Part shown: positions 37,572 through 42,458 of the stretch, one piece after another
Numbering within the stretch: position 1 is the stretch's first letter
Layout: the number at the start of each line of letters is the position of its first letter
Source: Hydrogenophaga sp.
GTDB taxonomy: Bacteria; Pseudomonadota; Gammaproteobacteria; Burkholderiales; Burkholderiaceae_C
Length of the DNA: 42,458 nt
Assembly (NCBI GenBank): GCA_030682835.1
Contig: JAUXNG010000076.1
Span: 1 to 42,458, forward strand
Direction of reading: 5' to 3'
Notes under the pieces: generated by a model
What the model saw: the letters and a program-made list of their open reading frames with translations, nothing else
Told to the model about the DNA's origin: nothing
The model's database searches: none
Position numbers and translations under genes: made by a program

Positions 37572-38279
37572 GTGCTGCACCGACACCCGCTCTCTCCTGC
37601 CTCCCCTCCCCTGAGCCGCGTCATGGCGGTGATTCCGGCCATGTTCCTGGCCCTGTCTGCCCCGGTAGCGCAGGCACAGGAGCCCGCTGGTAAAGGCATC
37701 TACACCTGTGTGGACAGCAAAGGGCGCCGCATCACATCCGACCGGCCCATCGTGGAGTGCCTGGACCGTGAGCAGCAGCAACTGGGCAACAGTGGCGTGG
37801 TGCGCCGGGTGTTGCCACCGAGCTACACGGCCGAAGAGCGCAGCCGCCTGGAAGCCCAGCGCAAGGCGGAAGACGAGCAGCGGGCCCGCGTGGCCGAAGA
37901 ACGGCGCCGCGACCGCGCCCTGCTGATCCGCTACCCGAACCCGGCCTCGCACGACAAGGAGCGGGCCGAGGCCCTGGCCCAGATCGACGAGGTGATTGGC
38001 GCGGTGAACAAGCGCGAACTCTCCTTGCGGGAGCAGCGCAAGGGCATCGACGCCGAGCTGGAGTTTTACCAGCGCGACCCGAACAAGGCCCCGCCCTGGC
38101 TGCGCCGCAAGCTGGAAGACAACGAGCAGCAGATCCTGGTGCAGAAGCGTTTTCTGGACGAGCAGGCCCAGGAAAAACGCCGCATCAACGCCCGCTTTGA
38201 CGAAGAGCTGGCCAAGCTGCGTCAGCTCTGGACCGGCGGCAGCACCGCGAACCTCAGCGCGGCACCCGCCCGCCCCTGA
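37572..38279 (+). CDS. exported DUF4124-domain protein with coiled-coil tail
   Basis: About 235 residues. The start is probably GTG 37572, with TGAGGAAA just before it at the pyrE stop; TTG 37560 overlaps that stop, and ATG 37623 is a third option. A hydrophobic stretch AVIPAMFLALSAP ends in a signal-peptidase-like AQA site. Next comes the DUF4124-like block IYTCVDSKGRRITSDRPIVEC, and then long charged helices (about residues 90-225) rich in Glu, Arg and Gln. Known members are periplasmic and mostly of unknown function. The coding region is convergent with gatB. Confidence 0.82.
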   Translation: MLHRHPLSPASPPLSRVMAVIPAMFLALSAPVAQAQEPAGKGIYTCVDSKGRRITSDRPIVECLDREQQQLGNSGVVRRVLPPSYTAEERSRLEAQRKAEDEQRARVAEERRRDRALLIRYPNPASHDKERAEALAQIDEVIGAVNKRELSLREQRKGIDAELEFYQRDPNKAPPWLRRKLEDNEQQILVQKRFLDEQAQEKRRINARFDEELAKLRQLWTGGSTANLSAAPARP

Positions 38280-38289
38280 AAACCACCTT

Positions 38290-38311
38290 GGCTCCCTCAC
38301 CAGAGGGGGCC
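38290..38311. terminator. hairpin between convergent pyrE-linked gene and gatB
   Basis: GGCTCCCTC-ACCA-GAGGGGGCC forms a 9-bp stem with a 4-base loop in the 39-base gap between the two convergent genes. There is no T-run on either strand, so it is a possible bidirectional barrier rather than a classic intrinsic terminator. Confidence 0.4.
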
Positions 38312-38318
38312 GTGGCCG

Positions 38319-39833
38319 TCAGCCCAGCTTCTGCTTCAGCACGTCGTTGACCTGCTGCGGATTGGCCTTGCCTTTGCTGGCTTTCATGACCAGGCCCACG
38401 AGCGCGTTGAAGGCCTTGTCTTTGCCGGCGCGGAACTGTTCGACCATGGGTGCGTTGGCGGTCATCACCTCGTCGATGATGGCTTCGAGCGCGCCGCTGT
38501 CGTTCATCTGCTTGAGACCTTTGGACTCGATGACGGCGTCAACACTCGCGACGTCTGCGATTTGAACGGCGTAACTACCAGTGAAGGTGGAGCCGACGGC
38601 ATGCAAACTATGACCGAACTGCTCAGCAAAAACTTCCTTCGCAGCTTTGTTGCTGATCGTTCCGTCCGCAATTCGCAAGAGCAATCCAGCTAACTTTTCT
38701 GGGCCGTAATGCGTTTGCTCGATTGAGATTCCCCTTGCATTCAGCGCGGCAGATACCTCGCCCATGATCCAGTTGCTGGCCATCTTGGCCTGACCGCTGG
38801 CCTTGGCGGCAGCCTCGAAGTAGGCGGCCATGGCGGGGCTCTGGGTGACCGTGGTGGCGTCGTACTCGGGCAGACCGTAGGCGGTCACGAGGCGCTCGGC
38901 CATCTGGCGCGGCAGCTCGGGCATCTGGGCCTTCACTTCGTCCACCCAGCTGCGCGCGATCACCAGGGGCGGCAGGTCAGGGTCGGGGAAGTAGCGGTAG
39001 TCGGCGGCGTCTTCCTTGGTGCGCATGGCGCGGGTCTCGCCCGTGTCCGGATCGAACAGCACGGTGGCCTGCTGAATCTCGAACCCGTCTTCGATCTGCT
39101 CGATCTGCCAGCGCACCTCGTAGTCGATGGCCTGCTGCATGAACTTGAAGGAGTTCAGGTTCTTGATCTCGCGGCGCGTGCCCAGCGGCTCGCCCGGCTT
39201 GCGCACCGACACGTTGGCGTCGCAGCGGAAGCTGCCTTCCTGCATGTTGCCGTCGCAGATGCCGATCCAGGTGACGATCTTGTGCAGCTCTTTCGCGTAG
39301 GCCACGGCCTCGGCGCTGGAACGCATGTCGGGCTCGGTCACGATCTCCAGCAGCGGCGTGCCAGCGCGGTTCAGGTCGATGCCGCTCTGGCCAATGAAGT
39401 CTTCGTGCAGGCTCTTGCCGGCGTCTTCTTCCAGGTGGGCGCGCACCAGGCGCACGGTCTTCTTCTCATCACCCAGGAAGAAGCTCACCTCGCCGCCCTG
39501 CACCACCGGGATCTCGAACTGGCTGATCTGGTAGCCCTTTGGCAGGTCGGGGTAGAAGTAGTTCTTGCGTGCGAACACGCTCTGTTCGGCGATGTGCGAA
39601 CCGAGCGCCAGCCCGAGGCGGATGGCTTTTTCCACTGCGCCGCGGTTCATCACCGGCAGCGTGCCCGGCAACGCCAGGTCCACCGCGCAGGCCTGCGTGT
39701 TGGGCTCGGCGCCGAAGGCAATCGGCGCGCGGCTGAAGATCTTGCTCTGCGTGGAGAGCTGGGCGTGGGTCTCGAAGCCGATCACGACTTCGTAGCCACG
39801 CACCAGCAGGGAAGCTTGTTTGGCGTTGCTCAT
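38319..39833 (-). CDS. gatB: aspartyl/glutamyl-tRNA amidotransferase subunit B
   Basis: A 504-residue subunit of GatCAB, which converts Glu-tRNAGln and Asp-tRNAAsn to the amidated forms. The N-terminal kinase-like domain has [44 protein letters not shown] and the [10 protein letters not shown] block; the C-terminal helical YqeY-like tail includes [15 protein letters not shown] and [17 protein letters not shown] 39833 ([11 protein letters not shown]) fits the family start and lies two bases after gatA. The protein is somewhat longer than usual, and codons between about 38560 and 38720 have near 50% GC against about 65% around them, in the tail domain. Confidence 0.95.
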   Translation of the reverse strand: MSNAKQASLLVRGYEVVIGFETHAQLSTQSKIFSRAPIAFGAEPNTQACAVDLALPGTLPVMNRGAVEKAIRLGLALGSHIAEQSVFARKNYFYPDLPKGYQISQFEIPVVQGGEVSFFLGDEKKTVRLVRAHLEEDAGKSLHEDFIGQSGIDLNRAGTPLLEIVTEPDMRSSAEAVAYAKELHKIVTWIGICDGNMQEGSFRCDANVSVRKPGEPLGTRREIKNLNSFKFMQQAIDYEVRWQIEQIEDGFEIQQATVLFDPDTGETRAMRTKEDAADYRYFPDPDLPPLVIARSWVDEVKAQMPELPRQMAERLVTAYGLPEYDATTVTQSPAMAAYFEAAAKASGQAKMASNWIMGEVSAALNARGISIEQTHYGPEKLAGLLLRIADGTISNKAAKEVFAEQFGHSLHAVGSTFTGSYAVQIADVASVDAVIESKGLKQMNDSGALEAIIDEVMTANAPMVEQFRAGKDKAFNALVGLVMKASKGKANPQQVNDVLKQKLG

Positions 39834-39835
39834 GT

Positions 39836-41326
39836 TCAGTAGCCTTGTGGCGTTTTCAGGTGCCAGTCCGTGGCTTGCTGGAAGGCGTGGGCGGCGTGCA
39901 GCAGCTGGCCTTCTTTGAAGTAGTTGCCCACGAGCTGCAGTCCCACGGGCATGCCGCCCGCGCCGAACCCGGCCGGCGCGCTCATGCCGGGCAGGCCCGC
40001 GAGGCTGGTGGACAGGGTGTAGATGTCGGCGAGGTAGTTGGCCATCGGGTCGTCGCTCTTCTCGCCAATCTTCCAGGCCACCGTGGGCGCCACCGGGCCG
40101 GCAATCACGTCGCACTGCGTGAAGGCCTGCTGGAAGTCCTGCGCGATCAGGCGGCGGATCTTCTGTGCCTGCAGGTAGTACGCGTCGTAGTAGCCGTGGC
40201 TCAGCACGTAGGTGCCGATCATGATGCGGCGTTGCACCTCAGGGCCAAAGGCCTCGCTGCGCGTCTTCTTGTACATGTCGATCAGGTCGTCGTACTGCTT
40301 CGCGCGGTGGCCGAACTTCACGCCGTCGAAGCGGCTGAGGTTGCTCGACGCCTCGGCGGGTGCGATCACGTAATAGACAGGAATCGACAGCTCGGTGCGC
40401 GGCAGCGAAATGTCGACCAGCGTGGCGCCCAACTTTTCATACTCGGCCAGCGCGGCGCGCACGGCAGCCAGCACATCGGGCGCGCAGCCGGCGCCGAAGA
40501 ACTCGGTGGGCAGGCCGATGCGCAGGCCCTTGAGCGGCTGGGCGGCGGTGGCGCCATCACGGGTTCGGCCCAGTGCGGCGCTGTAGTCCTCGGCCGGGTG
40601 GTCCAGGCTGGTGGAGTCGCGGTCGATGTCGGGGCCGGCCATGGCGGTGAGCAGGGCGGAACAGTCGGCGGCGCTGCGGGCCATGGGGCCGGCCTGGTCG
40701 AGGCTGGAAGCGAAGGCCACCATGCCGTAACGTGAGCAGCGGCCGTAGGTCGGCTTGATGCCGGTGATGCCGCAGAACGCGGCGGGCTGGCGGATGGAGC
40801 CGCCGGTGTCTGTGCCGGTGGCAGCTGGCACCAGGCGTGCCGCCACCGCAGCGGCCGAGCCACCCGATGAACCGCCGGGCACGCGCGATGTGTCCCAGGG
40901 GTTGTGGGCGGGGCTGAAGGCCGAGTTGTCGTTGCCCGAGCCCATGGCGAATTCGTCGCAGTTGAGCTTGCCCAGCGTCACGGTGCCGGCGGCGGCCAGC
41001 TGGCTCACCACGGTGGCGTCGAAGGGGCTGTGGTAACCGTCGAGCATTTTCGAGCCGGCGGTGGTGGGGAAGTCGCGGGTGACGAAGATGTCCTTGTGCG
41101 CCAGCGGCACGCCCAGCAGCGGGCCGCGCTCACCGGCGGCGATGCGCGCATCGGCGGCTTTGGCCTGTGCCAGCGTGGCGTCTTCGTTCAGGGCCAGGTA
41201 GGCGCCCAGGTTCTCGTGCTGCCTGGCGCGCGCCAGAAGGGCTTGCGCGGCTTCGACGGCGGAGGTTTTCTTGTCGGCAATGGCAGCGGCCATGTCGGCC
41301 ACGCCCAGCTCGTGGAGTGCTTTCAT
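39836..41326 (-). CDS. gatA: aspartyl/glutamyl-tRNA amidotransferase subunit A
   Basis: A 496-residue amidase subunit that releases ammonia from glutamine for GatB. The Ser-cisSer-Lys triad is visible: K78 in LAHKDIF, S153 in [11 protein letters not shown] and S177 in [11 protein letters not shown]. Other matching blocks are [16 protein letters not shown] and [15 protein letters not shown]. Length is normal. ATG 41326 overlaps the gatC stop by four bases (ATGA), so A is translationally coupled to C. Order on the reverse strand is gatC-gatA-gatB. Confidence 0.97.
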   Translation of the reverse strand: MKALHELGVADMAAAIADKKTSAVEAAQALLARARQHENLGAYLALNEDATLAQAKAADARIAAGERGPLLGVPLAHKDIFVTRDFPTTAGSKMLDGYHSPFDATVVSQLAAAGTVTLGKLNCDEFAMGSGNDNSAFSPAHNPWDTSRVPGGSSGGSAAAVAARLVPAATGTDTGGSIRQPAAFCGITGIKPTYGRCSRYGMVAFASSLDQAGPMARSAADCSALLTAMAGPDIDRDSTSLDHPAEDYSAALGRTRDGATAAQPLKGLRIGLPTEFFGAGCAPDVLAAVRAALAEYEKLGATLVDISLPRTELSIPVYYVIAPAEASSNLSRFDGVKFGHRAKQYDDLIDMYKKTRSEAFGPEVQRRIMIGTYVLSHGYYDAYYLQAQKIRRLIAQDFQQAFTQCDVIAGPVAPTVAWKIGEKSDDPMANYLADIYTLSTSLAGLPGMSAPAGFGAGGMPVGLQLVGNYFKEGQLLHAAHAFQQATDWHLKTPQGY

Positions 41327-41622
41327 TCGATCACCTTGGGCACGAGGAACAGACCGCGCTCGACGGCGGGCGCGCTGCGCTGGTTGGCTTCGCGGTTGCT
41401 GGGCTCGCTGGCCACGTCGGGGCGAAGTCGCAGCGACACATGGTCGATCACGGCGGTGGGGTGGGCCAGCGGCTCCACACCGGTGGTGTCGACAGCGTTC
41501 ATCTGCTCGACAGTGTCAAAAAAGCCGTTGAGCTGGGTCAGCATGCGCTCGCTCTGCTGGGGCGAAAGCTCCAGCCGGGCGAGGTTGGCAATGCGACCGA
41601 TGTCAGACAAGGTCAGGGACAT
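41323..41622 (-). CDS. gatC: aspartyl/glutamyl-tRNA amidotransferase subunit C
   Basis: A 99-residue small subunit that wraps around GatA and GatB and stabilises them. It begins [20 protein letters not shown] and contains a [25 protein letters not shown] stretch and a final [11 protein letters not shown], all typical. ATG 41622 is the family start; the frame is open for 32 further residues upstream, which lack homology. It is the first gene of the gatCAB operon and is divergent from mreB, with 267 bases between the two starts. Confidence 0.95.
   Translation of the reverse strand: MSLTLSDIGRIANLARLELSPQQSERMLTQLNGFFDTVEQMNAVDTTGVEPLAHPTAVIDHVSLRLRPDVASEPSNREANQRSAPAVERGLFLVPKVIE

Positions 41623-42458
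<836 letters not shown>

Overview
The window looks like a chromosomal segment of a high-GC betaproteobacterium of the Burkholderiales, most likely Comamonadaceae (Hydrogenophaga/Acidovorax-like). This rests on the general character of the proteins, on a gatCAB operon divergent from mreB, and on short GC-rich dispersed repeats of the kind common in that family; the genus is not proven. I saw no rRNA, tRNA, CRISPR array, insertion sequence or phage gene.

Region 1 (1-14322) is a surface-polysaccharide locus. It holds the end of rmlB, then rmlD, rmlA and rmlC (dTDP-L-rhamnose), an ABC exporter of the Wzm/Wzt type whose ATPase carries a C-terminal Wzt_C-like domain, a methyltransferase, a 1235-residue fusion (kinase-like domain, coiled coil, two GT4 glycosyltransferase domains), a further group-1 glycosyltransferase, a reverse-strand GT2 glycosyltransferase, a WbaP-type initiating sugar-phosphate transferase, and a reverse-strand manC. 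The order methyltransferase / kinase-like / coiled coil / GT4 / GT4 is collinear with the E. coli O9a terminator WbdD joined to the polymerase WbdA. I infer a chain-capping and length-control system in which terminator and polymerase are fused. This is the most unusual system in the window.

Region 2 (14323-26922) is mixed housekeeping and accessory sequence. It has a spacer with a strong reverse-strand terminator, an OmpR-type two-component pair, an AMP-dependent acyl-CoA ligase, an AmpG-like permease, an M48 metalloprotease, a small truncated ORF lying head-to-head with a PhoD-like phosphatase, and a reverse-strand run of SGNH hydrolase, baeRF-like protein, HPF/RaiA-like protein and MBL-fold hydrolase. 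A flavin-binding stress-type protein follows on the plus strand.

Region 3 (26956-31558) is a compact five-gene operon: type III polyketide synthase, methyltransferase, FAD-dependent oxidoreductase, acyl carrier protein and beta-ketoacyl-ACP synthase. It probably makes a methylated and oxidised alkylresorcinol- or alkylpyrone-type lipid. A 1400-residue double-hybrid sensor kinase lies convergent to it.

Region 4 (35808-42458) is core genome: exodeoxyribonuclease III and pyrE (divergent, with overlapping start codons), a DUF4124-type secreted protein, gatB, gatA and gatC in one reverse-strand operon, and the start of mreB running off the right edge.
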